Positions 44,896-54,550 of a stretch of DNA of 64,000 bases are shown piece by piece. Source of the stretch: Bacillus sp. MUM 116 (GTDB taxonomy: Bacteria > Bacillota > Bacilli > Bacillales > Cytobacillaceae); NCBI RefSeq assembly GCF_001866655.1, contig NZ_MLYR01000083.1:50787-114786 (forward strand), in the 5' to 3' direction. Every line of letters starts with the position of its first letter. The first letter of the stretch is position 1. The translations under genes and the position numbers were made by a program. The notes below the pieces were generated by a model. It did no database searches. It saw only the letters and a list, made by a program, of their open reading frames with translations, and was not told the DNA's origin.

Positions 44896-46130
44896 CCTTT
44901 TAAATGTTTTAGTAAGGAATAACACCCGAATTTCACCGTGCGGGTTCGATTCGCTTCCCTTGTACCCGCTAGGATGAGCTCTTCTACAGCAGTCGGCCTT
45001 CCTTTAATAGCCAACCCAATAAAAACAGTACCAACCGGCTTTCCTTCCTGTTCATCCGGCCCCGCAACGCCCGTAAAGCTGATGCCAACATCCGCCCCCA
45101 CAAGGCTTGCAACATTTTCAGCCAATTCCAAGGCACATTGCTCACTAACAACCCCATATGTATCAATCGTTTCCTGTTTAACATTCAACACCTGGTGTTT
45201 CACTTCATTCGTGTAGCAAACAACTCCGCCTTTTAAAATCGAGCTTGCACCGGGGATGGAAGTTAACTCTTTCTGAAACATTCCACCCGTCAAACTTTCC
45301 GCAGCCCCTATCGTTAAATTCTTTGCTTTTAAGATTTTACTTAACTCTTCCAAAAGCGATGTTTTGTCATAGCCATATAAAAATTGTCCGACCCTGGAAC
45401 TTATCTTTTGTTCTACCTCATCCAGCATTTTAATGGCTGTATCATGGTCCTGATGCTTTGCTGTTAGCCTTAAGGTTACCTCACCATCACCTGCTAATGG
45501 GGCAATCGTAGGGTTGCTTTGCGAATCAATCAAATCGATTATCTCGGTTTCCAATGCCGCTTCCCCAATTCCGAAAAAGCGCAACACTCGCGAAACAATC
45601 TGTTCCTTGTTATTCACTTGTAGTGACAACGCTGAAAGACCGTATTCAATAAACATCGGTTCCATTTCCTTTGGCGGTCCAGGTAAAAGCATGTAAATAT
45701 GTCCGCTGGTCTTAACCACCATCCCTGGTGCCATCCCATGGTCATTCGTCAAAACATGTGAGCCTTCTAACACCAATGCCTGTTTTCGGTTATTTTCGGT
45801 CATCTGCCGATTTGTTTTTTTGAAATAAGCCTCAATTGACTCAAGAGCCGTTTCGTCAAATATTAGTTCCTTGCCAATATGCTTTGCAATCGTTTCTTTC
45901 GTCAAATCATCCTTCGTCGGTCCAAGACCGCCAGTAAAAATAATCAAATCAGATCGGCTTTCAGCAACCTCAATCACCGCTTTTAATCGGGAAGGATTGT
46001 CGCCGACAACCGTATGATAATAAACATTAATGCCAGCATCTGCTAAATGCTGGGAGATAAACCGGGCATTTGTATTGACAATTTGACCAAGGAGCAGCTC
46101 CGAGCCAACCGCAATAATCTCAGCGTTCAT
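44880..46130 (-). CDS. cinA: CinA family protein (damage/competence-inducible)
   Basis: 416 aa. The N-terminal MoaB/MogA-like domain ([32 protein letters not shown]) and the C-terminal nicotinamide-nucleotide amidohydrolase domain ([51 protein letters not shown]) are complete. It probably recycles pyridine nucleotides and is induced with competence in relatives. It lies directly upstream of recA, the conserved Firmicutes pair, and 16 bp after pgsA. Confidence 0.95.
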   Translation of the reverse strand: MNAEIIAVGSELLLGQIVNTNARFISQHLADAGINVYYHTVVGDNPSRLKAVIEVAESRSDLIIFTGGLGPTKDDLTKETIAKHIGKELIFDETALESIEAYFKKTNRQMTENNRKQALVLEGSHVLTNDHGMAPGMVVKTSGHIYMLLPGPPKEMEPMFIEYGLSALSLQVNNKEQIVSRVLRFFGIGEAALETEIIDLIDSQSNPTIAPLAGDGEVTLRLTAKHQDHDTAIKMLDEVEQKISSRVGQFLYGYDKTSLLEELSKILKAKNLTIGAAESLTGGMFQKELTSIPGASSILKGGVVCYTNEVKHQVLNVKQETIDTYGVVSEQCALELAENVASLVGADVGISFTGVAGPDEQEGKPVGTVFIGLAIKGRPTAVEELILAGTREANRTRTVKFGCYSLLKHLKGSQNA

Positions 46131-46146
46131 TCTTTATCACTTCCCA

Positions 46147-46725
46147 TTATTTAGAATTCTTTAGCACATGGCTGTTTTTTGCAAAATAATCCCAGCCTGA
46201 CCAGATGGTAAAAATCAATGCCACCCATAAAGCAATATCAGCAAACGGGAAAGAGAACATGGCAAATAAAATATTATGTAAAAGTAGAGCGGAAATCGCA
46301 ATAATCTGCGTCCAGGTTTTAATTTTTCCAAGCATATTGGCAGCAACGACTTCTCCTTCGCCTGCAAGCAGAAGGCGAAGACCGGTCACGGCAAACTCCC
46401 TGCTTATGATAATGATGACAATCCATGAGGCAGCATACCCCAGTTCTACTAATACAATCAGGGCTGCAGAAACGAGCAATTTATCGGCAAGAGGATCAAG
46501 GAATTTCCCCATATTTGTCACAAGATTATATTTGCGGGCGTAATATCCGTCCACCCAGTCAGTAGCAGCAGCAATAATAAAGATAAGTGCACCAGCAAAG
46601 TGGGTTACAGGCAATTCTACTCCGAGCAAATGTAAATTTCCCCATTTAAAGGGAACAAGCATAATGACCAAGAATAATGGAATTAGTAAAATTCTCGATA
46701 CCGTTATCCTATTTGGTATATTCAT
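46147..46725 (-). CDS. pgsA: CDP-diacylglycerol-glycerol-3-phosphate 3-phosphatidyltransferase
   Basis: 192 aa membrane enzyme making phosphatidylglycerophosphate, precursor of phosphatidylglycerol. The CDP-alcohol phosphotransferase motif D-G-x2-A-R-x8-G-x3-D-x3-D is complete, starting at DGYYARKY and ending at GKFLDPLAD. The N-terminus NIPNRITVSRILLIPLF is typical. It sits between rodZ and cinA as in B. subtilis. Confidence 0.96.
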   Translation of the reverse strand: MNIPNRITVSRILLIPLFLVIMLVPFKWGNLHLLGVELPVTHFAGALIFIIAAATDWVDGYYARKYNLVTNMGKFLDPLADKLLVSAALIVLVELGYAASWIVIIIISREFAVTGLRLLLAGEGEVVAANMLGKIKTWTQIIAISALLLHNILFAMFSFPFADIALWVALIFTIWSGWDYFAKNSHVLKNSK

Positions 46726-46796
46726 TAAAATTTCCTCCTAATTAAAAACAAGAACGCAATCAAAAAAACAGATATATCAATTTATTTTGTAAATAA

Positions 46797-46831
46797 AAAC
46801 CGAAAAATAGCCATCAATACGATGACTATTT
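46797..46831 (-). terminator. Terminator-like hairpin after rodZ
   Basis: Stem AAATAG-CATC / GATG-CTATTT with bulged bases, overlapping the rodZ stop and followed by TTTTCGG on the minus strand. The tail is short, so it may be partial. Confidence 0.55.
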
Positions 46832-47731
46832 GTTCTTCGGAACATATTGTATCGTAATTCTTTGTGTAACCATTTTACTCGGTGCTACTGCATACTCAAG
46901 CTTTTGGTCATTTACATAGATATCCGTATCCAAGGTTTTACCCACAATAAGAACAGCCTGATTTTCTTTCGATAAATCTACCGTTTTACTTTTCGTACCA
47001 TTTGTAGTTAACATTCCCTGAAAGAAAGAATAGCCTTTACCATTCTTAATATTCACCCATGTTTGACCATTAGAGACCAATTTCACTTCAAACTTATCCG
47101 TATTACTTAATGTATATGTCGAATTTGAACCGCTGGTTTGAACCATTTTCAAATCCTGCTTAGGTTTTGTATCACCAGAAGGAGCCCCACTACTCATACT
47201 ATCATTCGAATTGTTATTAGCTTTTGTCGTTTTTGAATTTTTTGCTTCGGTTGCTTTGGCTTGTTCAAGATTTTGTGACTTTTCAATTTTCGCCTGATTA
47301 TTTACCTTGTTAATGGAATCATTCGAATTGCTGCTTGCGTGACTATAGAGTAAATAATAGACTAATCCTGCAACCCCAATAACAAATACACCAATAAGTA
47401 TTTTCGGGAGGACATCAAAAAACTTCGAATTTCCTTCTGAAATTGCTTTTCGGCTTTTTACTCTGGATAATTGGTCCGTTATTTCTTCATTATGGGTAAT
47501 AGGTATATCATTTTTATATGTCTCAAAAATTTCATCTGGATTTAGCTGAAGTGCCTCTGCATACTGCTTAATAAAAGCTCGGACATAAAAATTCCCTGGC
47601 ATACTAGAGTAATTTCCTTCTTCAATACCAATTAAGTAACGCTTTTGGATTTTCGTCATGGACTGTACATCGTCCAAACTCAAGTTTTTGGCTAATCGGG
47701 CTTCTTTTAGTCGATTACCTAATTCAGTCAA
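46826..47731 (-). CDS. rodZ: RodZ-like cell-shape protein (YmfM)
   Basis: 301 aa. An N-terminal HTH_25 domain (GNRLKEARLAKNLSLDDVQ...IQKRYL, residues 4-70), one transmembrane helix (about 110-131), a low-complexity Asn/Ser/Lys linker and a C-terminal DUF4115 beta domain (about 195-290). RodZ links MreB filaments to the elongation machinery. Gene order ymfK-rodZ-pgsA-cinA-recA is as in B. subtilis. Confidence 0.93.
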   Translation of the reverse strand: MTELGNRLKEARLAKNLSLDDVQSMTKIQKRYLIGIEEGNYSSMPGNFYVRAFIKQYAEALQLNPDEIFETYKNDIPITHNEEITDQLSRVKSRKAISEGNSKFFDVLPKILIGVFVIGVAGLVYYLLYSHASSNSNDSINKVNNQAKIEKSQNLEQAKATEAKNSKTTKANNNSNDSMSSGAPSGDTKPKQDLKMVQTSGSNSTYTLSNTDKFEVKLVSNGQTWVNIKNGKGYSFFQGMLTTNGTKSKTVDLSKENQAVLIVGKTLDTDIYVNDQKLEYAVAPSKMVTQRITIQYVPKNK

Positions 47732-47751
47732 CTTTTAACACCTTCCAATTT

Positions 47752-48543
47752 TCAAAAATCAAAATCCCCAAAATCAGAGCCGGAGAGTATGTTATTCTGT
47801 TCTACTACCTCGTATGTAATCTCTTCGTCCGCATCATTTCTTAATTCGATAATGTAATCAAAATCATCTAGTGTGTACTCTGAATTTTGAACGAAAACGT
47901 CAGGATGTTCAATTACTTTAACGGCAGGCATACGCATAATCTCACGAACAAGCTGCCAATGACGTTCACTTGCACGTCGCGTTGAAACAATTCCATCCAA
48001 AATATATAAATTATTTTCATTATACTCATCTTGAATCAGCTGATTTCGGATGGTTTGTTTTAAAAGAGTAGAAGAAACAAACAGCCATCGTTTATTCGCA
48101 CAAACACTTGCTGCGACAAGAGATTCTGTTTTTCCAACACGAGGCATCCCGCGAATCCCTATTAACTTATGACCCTCCTGCTTAAACAATTCTGCCATAA
48201 AATCAACTAATAATCCAAGTTCATCCCTTACAAAGCGGAAAGTTTTTTTATCATCCGCATCCCTCTGGATATAACGCCCATGTCTGACAGCAAGACGATC
48301 CCGCAGTTTAGGCTCTCTAAGCTTGATTAATTTTATTGTATCCATTGTATTAAGAATTGACTCTAATCGTTTAATTTGATCATCATCTTTTGCTTTAATT
48401 AAGAGACCCCGACGGCCTTCATCTACACCATTAATCGTTACAATATTAATAGCAAGCATACCTAATAGCGATGAAATGTCGCCCAACAAACCGGGACGGT
48501 TTTTTTGAATCTCATATTCTAAATACCATTCTTTTTTCTCCAC
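47752..48543 (-). CDS. ymfK: DUF3388 family protein (YmfK)
   Basis: About 263 aa. The N-terminal part resembles an ACT-like domain (EIQKNRPGLLGDISSLLGML); the second half contains a P-loop-like GIRGMPRVGKTE and conserved FVSSTLLKQTIRNQL and YILDGIVSTRRASE. The family is widespread in Bacillus next to rodZ but has no established function. GTG at 48543 is preferred since GAGGAGG lies 8 nt upstream; the extension to 48585 has no support. Confidence 0.88.
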   Translation of the reverse strand: MEKKEWYLEYEIQKNRPGLLGDISSLLGMLAINIVTINGVDEGRRGLLIKAKDDDQIKRLESILNTMDTIKLIKLREPKLRDRLAVRHGRYIQRDADDKKTFRFVRDELGLLVDFMAELFKQEGHKLIGIRGMPRVGKTESLVAASVCANKRWLFVSSTLLKQTIRNQLIQDEYNENNLYILDGIVSTRRASERHWQLVREIMRMPAVKVIEHPDVFVQNSEYTLDDFDYIIELRNDADEEITYEVVEQNNILSGSDFGDFDF

Positions 48544-48638
48544 AATCAAAACCTCCTCAGGCGTGAGTATTCGACAATTTTTCACATTTCATTATCTAAA
48601 CCTTATAATAAATGATTTTGATTGAAGATGAAAGAAAA

Positions 48639-48666
48639 AACAAAAAAAGAGAGGACCAGCCTCTCT
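48639..48666 (-). terminator. Terminator of ymfJ
   Basis: Stem AGAGAGG (48648-48654) / CCTCTCT (48660-48666), followed by T7 on the minus strand. Confidence 0.8.
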
Positions 48667-48667
48667 C

Positions 48668-48925
48668 TTAACGAGCACCATTATTTGAAATAAGTTTTAC
48701 CATCAAATTGGCAATAGCCTGTTGTTCTTGTTTATCCGCTACAGACCAAAGATCTGAAAGAACTCTTTGCTGTTCATTTTTTGGTTCTACCTGATTAGCC
48801 AAGTAATCACCAATTTGAAAGGCAAGGTTGTTGACAGCTCCCTCACTCATTCCCTCATTTTGCGCATGATGAAGTCGTTCAGCTAAAAAGTCTTCCCACT
48901 GTTTCCAGTTTTCTAAAACAGACAT
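48668..48925 (-). CDS. ymfJ: DUF3243 family protein (YmfJ)
   Basis: 85 aa soluble helical protein, starting MSVLENWKQWEDFLAERL, with the family block GMSEGAVNNLAFQIGDYLA. It is conserved in the Bacillus ymf cluster. No function is established. An AAGGAGGG site precedes the ATG. Confidence 0.9.
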   Translation of the reverse strand: MSVLENWKQWEDFLAERLHHAQNEGMSEGAVNNLAFQIGDYLANQVEPKNEQQRVLSDLWSVADKQEQQAIANLMVKLISNNGAR

Positions 48926-49003
48926 ATTAAAACCCTCCTTTAGAATAGTACAAAGTTATTGTGCAACTCTATAGATGATATTATTCATACTTAAAGTAAT
49001 AAT

Positions 49004-49726
49004 TTACGTGTACCAGCCACCGTTCATCGCAAGAATTTGTCCAGTTATATACGACGATTCTTCCGATACTAAAAAAGCTACACCCTTTGCTACTTCTTCT
49101 GGTAATCCAAGCCTTCCCATTGGAATTTCTTCATGAATGGTTACCAATTCTTCCTTTGTAAAACCATCCATCATTGGAGTTGCTACCGCCCCGGGAGCAA
49201 TCGCATTTACCCGGATGCCATTTAAAGCGACCTCCTTGCTAAGTGCTTTAACAAAAGCAATTTGAGCTCCTTTTGCCGTGGAATAGGCAACTTCACATGC
49301 AGCACCGGTTTGACCCCAAATCGATGCGATAACCACAATGCTACCAGCACCCTTTCGATATAATTTCGGCAGTAATTCTTTTGTCATCATTAATGGATTT
49401 AGAACATGTATGTTCATAAGTGCGGAAGCTTCTTCCTCCGCTAAATCAACAAGCAGACCATAATGGCTGTTGCCACTGCAATGAATTATTGCATCTAGCG
49501 AAAAAATTTGCGAACAAACCTGTTTGTAACCCTGTGGATCGGATAGGTCGGCATGAATGGGGAAATACTCCCCGCCGTATGATTTCAATTTTTCCATTAA
49601 CTCCCTCATAGATTGTTCATTTCGATTGTAATGTAAATATAAGTTGTGGCCTTTTGCTGCCAATGTTAAAGCAACTGCTTGCCCGATTCCTCCGCTTGCT
49701 CCTGTAATGAGTGTATATTTTTTCAA
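49004..49726 (-). CDS. ymfI: EF-P 5-aminopentanone reductase (YmfI), SDR family
   Basis: 240 aa short-chain dehydrogenase. The NAD(P) motif is TGASGGIGQA, with catalytic Ser (VVIASIWGQTG), Tyr and Lys (YSTAKGAQ). In B. subtilis YmfI reduces the 5-aminopentanone adduct on Lys32 of EF-P to 5-aminopentanol, aiding translation of polyproline motifs. The frame reaches 49813 but would run into ymfH. TTG at 49726 gives the family N-terminus KKYTLITGASGG and has GAGAG upstream. It follows ymfH after a terminator. Confidence 0.88.
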   Translation of the reverse strand: MKKYTLITGASGGIGQAVALTLAAKGHNLYLHYNRNEQSMRELMEKLKSYGGEYFPIHADLSDPQGYKQVCSQIFSLDAIIHCSGNSHYGLLVDLAEEEASALMNIHVLNPLMMTKELLPKLYRKGAGSIVVIASIWGQTGAACEVAYSTAKGAQIAFVKALSKEVALNGIRVNAIAPGAVATPMMDGFTKEELVTIHEEIPMGRLGLPEEVAKGVAFLVSEESSYITGQILAMNGGWYT

Positions 49727-49750
49727 AAGTCTCACTCTCTCTAATAATAA

Positions 49751-49779
49751 ATTTAAAAAGCGTCGAATCTCGACGCTTT
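49751..49779 (-). terminator. Terminator of ymfF-ymfH
   Basis: Perfect 10-bp stem AAAGCGTCGA (49757-49766) / TCGACGCTTT (49770-49779), 3-nt loop, then TTAAATTT on the minus strand. Confidence 0.8.
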
Positions 49780-49785
49780 CCCTAA

Positions 49786-51078
49786 CTACTTTTTCTTTGG
49801 AATCACTTGGCATACAGAAAATCGTTCTTCTGAGATCACTTCGGATGCCAATTGCTTGACATCCTTTAAGCTGATTTTTTCAAGCGTTGGAACAACATCA
49901 AATAAATTCATATCATTAAATGCATATCGTGTAAATTGATTAGCAATATATTCAGGAGAATTTACTGCACGTAAAAACGAACCGATTTTTTTCTTTTTCG
50001 TCCGCTCCAACTGCTCTTCTGTAAAAATACTGCCATATTTTGCATCCAGCAGCATTTTTTCAAGCCTTTCTGCCAGTTGCTCCGCATCTCTCGTATCTCC
50101 ACCGACCATCGCAAACCCAAACCCCTGCTCTTGTGTATAATCAAAAGAAAACGAGTCATCAATCAGCCCCTCTTTATAGAGCTGGTCAAAGTTTTCTGAA
50201 CTCTTGCCAAATAATAATTCAAGCAGGATATTCATTGTTAATTCGTTCATTAACAACACATCACCTTTTTGATCAACATGAAGTGCTTTGATGCCGACTA
50301 AACACTTCGGAGTTTGGACATTCATTTCCAGCACTTGCTTCTTTTCCGCTGTCTCTGACGGCTCCTCATCAAATTTACGTTTAATTTCAGGCTGATCTTT
50401 AAACGGTTTTTTCGCCTGGTTGGTTCTTACTTGATCCATTATCGCTTTCGGGTCAACTGGACCGACAATGAACAATAACATATTGCTTGGATGATAAAAA
50501 GTATTGTAGCATTCATAAAGCCAATCCTTTGTAATATGGGAAATCGACTCAATCGTGCCGGCAATATCGATTTTAACTGGATGGTTTTTATATAAATTTT
50601 CAATTAAGCCAAAATATAGGCGCCAGTCAGGGTTATCGTCATACATCGTAATTTCCTGACCAATGATTCCTTTTTCCTTTTCAACTGTTTTTTCCGAAAA
50701 GTATGGTTCCTGGACAAAATCAATCAGTGTTTCCAAGTTTTTTTCGACATCGGATGTGCTGGAAAATAAATAAGCAGTCCGAGTAAACGAAGTAAAGGCA
50801 TTGGCAGAAGCACCTTGACGGCTAAATTGCTGGAATACATCACCGTCTTCTTTTTCAAATAATTTATGCTCTAAAAAGTGGGCAATTCCGTCGGGAACCT
50901 TTACATATTCGTCTTTGCCAAGCGGAACAAAGCAGTTATCAACAGAACCATACTTAGTGGTAAAGGTTGCATATGTTTTATTGAATCCTTTTTTCGGCAA
51001 AATATAAACCTCTAGCCCATTGTCCATTTGTTCATGGAACATTTCTTCTTGGAGTTGGTCAAACACAATTTTCTCCAT
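49786..51078 (-). CDS. ymfH: M16-family protease YmfH (EF-P modification-associated)
   Basis: 430 aa. The inverted zinc motif HxxEH is intact in AHFLEHKLFE, with the distal Glu in the EKGIIGQEI region. It belongs to the YmfF/YmfH heterodimeric M16B proteases tied to EF-P 5-aminopentanol formation. Its ATG overlaps the ymfF stop by one base (TAATG), showing translational coupling. Confidence 0.92.
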   Translation of the reverse strand: MEKIVFDQLQEEMFHEQMDNGLEVYILPKKGFNKTYATFTTKYGSVDNCFVPLGKDEYVKVPDGIAHFLEHKLFEKEDGDVFQQFSRQGASANAFTSFTRTAYLFSSTSDVEKNLETLIDFVQEPYFSEKTVEKEKGIIGQEITMYDDNPDWRLYFGLIENLYKNHPVKIDIAGTIESISHITKDWLYECYNTFYHPSNMLLFIVGPVDPKAIMDQVRTNQAKKPFKDQPEIKRKFDEEPSETAEKKQVLEMNVQTPKCLVGIKALHVDQKGDVLLMNELTMNILLELLFGKSSENFDQLYKEGLIDDSFSFDYTQEQGFGFAMVGGDTRDAEQLAERLEKMLLDAKYGSIFTEEQLERTKKKKIGSFLRAVNSPEYIANQFTRYAFNDMNLFDVVPTLEKISLKDVKQLASEVISEERFSVCQVIPKKK

Positions 51079-52358
51079 TATTGGCCCGCCTCCGTTCCCG
51101 TTAAGAAATAAATCGTATCAAGGTGAATTTTTTCGGCAACAGCCACAATTTCTTCCTTTGTAGTCTTCTGCATTTCTTCTAGCCAAGTATTTAATTGAAT
51201 ACCCGTATCGGCTACTATATTATGGTACAATACTTCAATTAGCCCCCTAGAAGTATCAATTGTTTCCAGCATTTGGTTTTGAATCACTGCTTTTGTCTGG
51301 GTTAATGCCTCTTCCGTAAAATCCCCCTTTTTCATGGCCTCCATTTGATCATGGATAATTCCCACTGCTTGATCATAGTTCTTTAAATCAATTCCTGAAA
51401 CAACAATCATCAGACCTTTATGGCTCTCTAATCGGCTTGCTGCATAGTAAGCAAGACTCGCCTTTTCCCGAACATTGATAAATAGTTTGGAATGAGAGAA
51501 ACCACCAAAAATCCCATTGAAAACTTGAAGCGCGAAATAATCAGAATCCCCATAGCGAATATTAGTACGATAACCGATATTTAATTTCCCCTGTTTAACA
51601 TCCTGCTTTTCCTTTACTTCATTAACTTGTTCAATCTTCTTTTGATTTGCTTCTTCGAGCTTTTTCGGGGTCCGTGATTCAAATTTAAGCAATTCATCGG
51701 CAAAGGATTTTACTTCCTCTTCTTTTACATCACCAATCACATACAAATCCATTTCATCTTCTGTAAATGATTTTTTATAAAATTCATATAATTTTTCAGG
51801 TGTGATATTATCAACATCCTCCAAATTTCCGTTTACATCAAGAGCATACAGCTCCCCTTTGCACATTTCTTCAACTAAACGAACATTGGAATAACGCATT
51901 TTATCATCATAGACTGATTGGATTCGTTGCTTTAATGTTCGCTTTTCTTTTTCAACCGTCTCTTTATCAAATGCTTGATTGGTTGCATTTGGTTTCGTTA
52001 AAATTTCAGCTAATAGTTCAAAACCCTTTTTTAATAAAGGACTAGAGTCACTTAGAAATTTTTCATTGGCAATTTCAATCGTGAAACTTATGACATGATA
52101 TTCTCCCTTTTTGGACAAATCTACAAACAAAGTGGCTCCATATAATTCATCTAAGTATGAACGAAGGGTTGTAGTAGACGGATATTTCGCTGAACTGCTC
52201 TGCAAAACATGTGGAAGCAACGCCCTTATAGTGATATCCTCTTTTGATAATGGCGCTTTCATTTTCCATATAAAGGTATTCGTTTTATATTTATCTGTTT
52301 CAATGACATGGAGCTTAAGCCCGCTCATTTCTGTCATTTTTTCTGCAGCAGCCTCCAT
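51078..52358 (-). CDS. ymfF: M16-like protein YmfF lacking the zinc motif
   Basis: 426 aa partner of YmfH. At the position of HxxEH it has HVLQSSSAK, so it is a non-catalytic M16 subunit; the C-terminal Arg/Tyr substrate motif region (KASLAYYAASRLE) is retained. M16B enzymes commonly pair one active and one inactive subunit. It is first in ymfF-ymfH and follows the nup operon terminator. Confidence 0.92.
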   Translation of the reverse strand: MEAAAEKMTEMSGLKLHVIETDKYKTNTFIWKMKAPLSKEDITIRALLPHVLQSSSAKYPSTTTLRSYLDELYGATLFVDLSKKGEYHVISFTIEIANEKFLSDSSPLLKKGFELLAEILTKPNATNQAFDKETVEKEKRTLKQRIQSVYDDKMRYSNVRLVEEMCKGELYALDVNGNLEDVDNITPEKLYEFYKKSFTEDEMDLYVIGDVKEEEVKSFADELLKFESRTPKKLEEANQKKIEQVNEVKEKQDVKQGKLNIGYRTNIRYGDSDYFALQVFNGIFGGFSHSKLFINVREKASLAYYAASRLESHKGLMIVVSGIDLKNYDQAVGIIHDQMEAMKKGDFTEEALTQTKAVIQNQMLETIDTSRGLIEVLYHNIVADTGIQLNTWLEEMQKTTKEEIVAVAEKIHLDTIYFLTGTEAGQ

Positions 52359-52501
52359 TAGTTAACCTCCTTCAAATTTAAAAAAGATCCCTTATCTAAC
52401 CATATGTAAAAAATCATGCAGTTATTTTATCTTTTCCTTAGTTAAACATACGTATACTTTTACTATAATTTGCCACACTAGGTCAACACAAGTTATAAAC
52501 A

Positions 52502-52533
52502 TAGAAAACCCTTGGATTTATTCATCCAAGGGT
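52502..52533 (-). terminator. Terminator of the nup operon
   Basis: Perfect 10-bp stem ACCCTTGGAT (52508-52517) / ATCCAAGGGT (52524-52533), 6-nt loop, then TTTCTATG on the minus strand. Confidence 0.82.
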
Positions 52534-52543
52534 AGTAAAAATC

Positions 52544-53503
52544 TTAACGGCTGCCTTTAATATAATGCACTCCATCTGCTTTTGGAGCCTCAGCACGGCC
52601 GATAAAGCCTGCTAGCGCCAAAATGGTCAATACATATGGAGCGATTAATAAGTAAACGTCCGGAATATTTTTCAAGAACGGTAAGCTTGATCCGATAATA
52701 CTGATACTTTGAGCAAAACCAAAGAATAATGCTGCTCCCATCGCTCCAAGCGGATGCCACTTACCAAAAATCATCGCGGCAAGGGCCATAAACCCTTGAC
52801 CACTGATTGTGGAATGGCTGAAGTTTGAGGAAATCGATTCCGCATAAACTCCGCCGCCGATTCCTCCTAGAGCTCCGGAAATAATAACACCTAAATAACG
52901 CATTTTTGTAACATTAATCCCCATTGTATCAGCTGCCATTGGATGTTCACCAACAGAGCGAAGCCGCAGTCCAAATGGAGTTTTATAAATAATATACCAG
53001 GCAAGGATTGCAACCAAAATGGCAACAAATGAAGTCCAGTACGTATTTTGGAAAAAGATTTTTCCGATGATTGGGATATCTTTTAAAATTGGGACATCGA
53101 TTTTACTAAAGCTTTGTTTAATAATATCTGTTTCACCTTTGTTATAGATTAACTTCACAAGGAATAAAGTTAATCCCGTTGCAAGCAAGTTAATCGCCAC
53201 ACCGGAAACCGTATGGTCTGCACGGAAGGTGATTGCGGCTACTGCATGCAAAGTTGCAAAAATAGCTCCCGCTGCCATCGCAACCAATAAGGAAACCCAA
53301 GGGGTTGCAGCACCAAATGTTCCTGCAAATGTTAAGTTAAAAACAACGGCTGCGAATGCACCAATAACCATTAAACCTTCAAGTCCAATATTAACAACAC
53401 CGGAACGTTCAGAGAACACACCGCCTAATGCAGTGAAGACAAGTGGCGCTGCCCACAATAATGTGGAAGGAACAACAATCATTAAAATTTCCATAAAGCT
53501 CAC
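52544..53503 (-). CDS. nupQ: Nucleoside ABC transporter permease (NupQ-like)
   Basis: 319 aa, BPD_transp_2 family, about nine membrane helices. Typical blocks are GGVFSERSGVVNIGLEGLMV, VGEHPMAADTMGIN and GALGGIGGGVYA. With NupP it forms the channel of a BMP-type purine nucleoside importer. It starts directly after the nupP stop (adjacent genes). Confidence 0.92.
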   Translation of the reverse strand: MSFMEILMIVVPSTLLWAAPLVFTALGGVFSERSGVVNIGLEGLMVIGAFAAVVFNLTFAGTFGAATPWVSLLVAMAAGAIFATLHAVAAITFRADHTVSGVAINLLATGLTLFLVKLIYNKGETDIIKQSFSKIDVPILKDIPIIGKIFFQNTYWTSFVAILVAILAWYIIYKTPFGLRLRSVGEHPMAADTMGINVTKMRYLGVIISGALGGIGGGVYAESISSNFSHSTISGQGFMALAAMIFGKWHPLGAMGAALFFGFAQSISIIGSSLPFLKNIPDVYLLIAPYVLTILALAGFIGRAEAPKADGVHYIKGSR

Positions 53504-54550
53504 TTACTTCACCCCCTTTTTACTGAATCGGTCTAGAACTACTCTTATGATATAGCTTGAAGCAACAAAGAATACAATCAAAGCAATAATGATATCAACT
53601 AATTCCTTCGGTACTCCTGCTTCAAGTGGCATGGACAATGCGCCAATTTTTAAGATACCGAATAATAGAGCTGCGAAAAATACCCCAAGTGCTGTATTGC
53701 CGCCTAATAAAGCTACGGCAATCCCGTTAAAGCCAACACCGGTAAAACCGCCTTGAACCGCCATATATCCGAAGGTACCCAGTCCTTCCATAGCACCAGC
53801 TATTCCAGCAAAACATCCTGAAATCACCATGGAAAGAATAATATTTTTATTTACACTCATTCCCGCATAATGGGCTGCATCCTGGTTAAAACCAACAGCA
53901 CGCAACTCGTATCCGCGTGTTGTTTTCTCTAAGAGGAACCACATAATAATACAACAAATAATGGCAATCACAATTCCCCAGTGCATGGTTGAATGGGTTG
54001 TTAGTTCTTCTAGAAAAGGTGAACGTAATGATGCAGTGTCATGAATCATTCCTGTTTTTGAGGAACCTTGATTTAATATATTATTAATAATGTAGTTAAC
54101 GGTATGCAAAGCAATATAGTTCATCATGATGGTTACAATTACTTCATGCACACGGAAGCGCGCTTTTAATAGCCCCGGGATAAATGCCCAGAGACCGCCG
54201 GCAACCATGGCTGCGATGATTGCTAGCGGTAAATGAATAATTTTTGGTAAATCAAAGCTTACTCCTACCCAAACAGCAGCAAGCCAGCCAACAATAAATT
54301 GACCTTCAACCCCGATATTAAATAAACCAACTCTAAAGGCAAAAGCAACGGCAAGTCCTGCTAATATATATGGTGTTACCTGTCTGATTACCTCACCAAT
54401 ATAATAAATATCTCCAAAAGCACCATCCCACAATGCTGTATAGGCGGCAACAGGATCATAACCACTGGCTAACATGATAATGGTCCCCACAATAACCCCT
54501 AAAATGACCGCAATAATGGGCGTTAAAATATTGCGTAAGCGTTTAGACAT
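53504..54550 (-). CDS. nupP: Nucleoside ABC transporter permease (NupP-like)
   Basis: 348 aa, BPD_transp_2 family. Features are LAGLAVAFAFRVGLFNIGVEGQ, AGMSVNKNIILSMVISG and the GFNGIAVALLGG block. Its start overlaps the end of nupO by 8 bp. Together with NupQ, NupO and the BMP lipoprotein it should import guanosine or other nucleosides. Confidence 0.92.
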   Translation of the reverse strand: MSKRLRNILTPIIAVILGVIVGTIIMLASGYDPVAAYTALWDGAFGDIYYIGEVIRQVTPYILAGLAVAFAFRVGLFNIGVEGQFIVGWLAAVWVGVSFDLPKIIHLPLAIIAAMVAGGLWAFIPGLLKARFRVHEVIVTIMMNYIALHTVNYIINNILNQGSSKTGMIHDTASLRSPFLEELTTHSTMHWGIVIAIICCIIMWFLLEKTTRGYELRAVGFNQDAAHYAGMSVNKNIILSMVISGCFAGIAGAMEGLGTFGYMAVQGGFTGVGFNGIAVALLGGNTALGVFFAALLFGILKIGALSMPLEAGVPKELVDIIIALIVFFVASSYIIRVVLDRFSKKGVK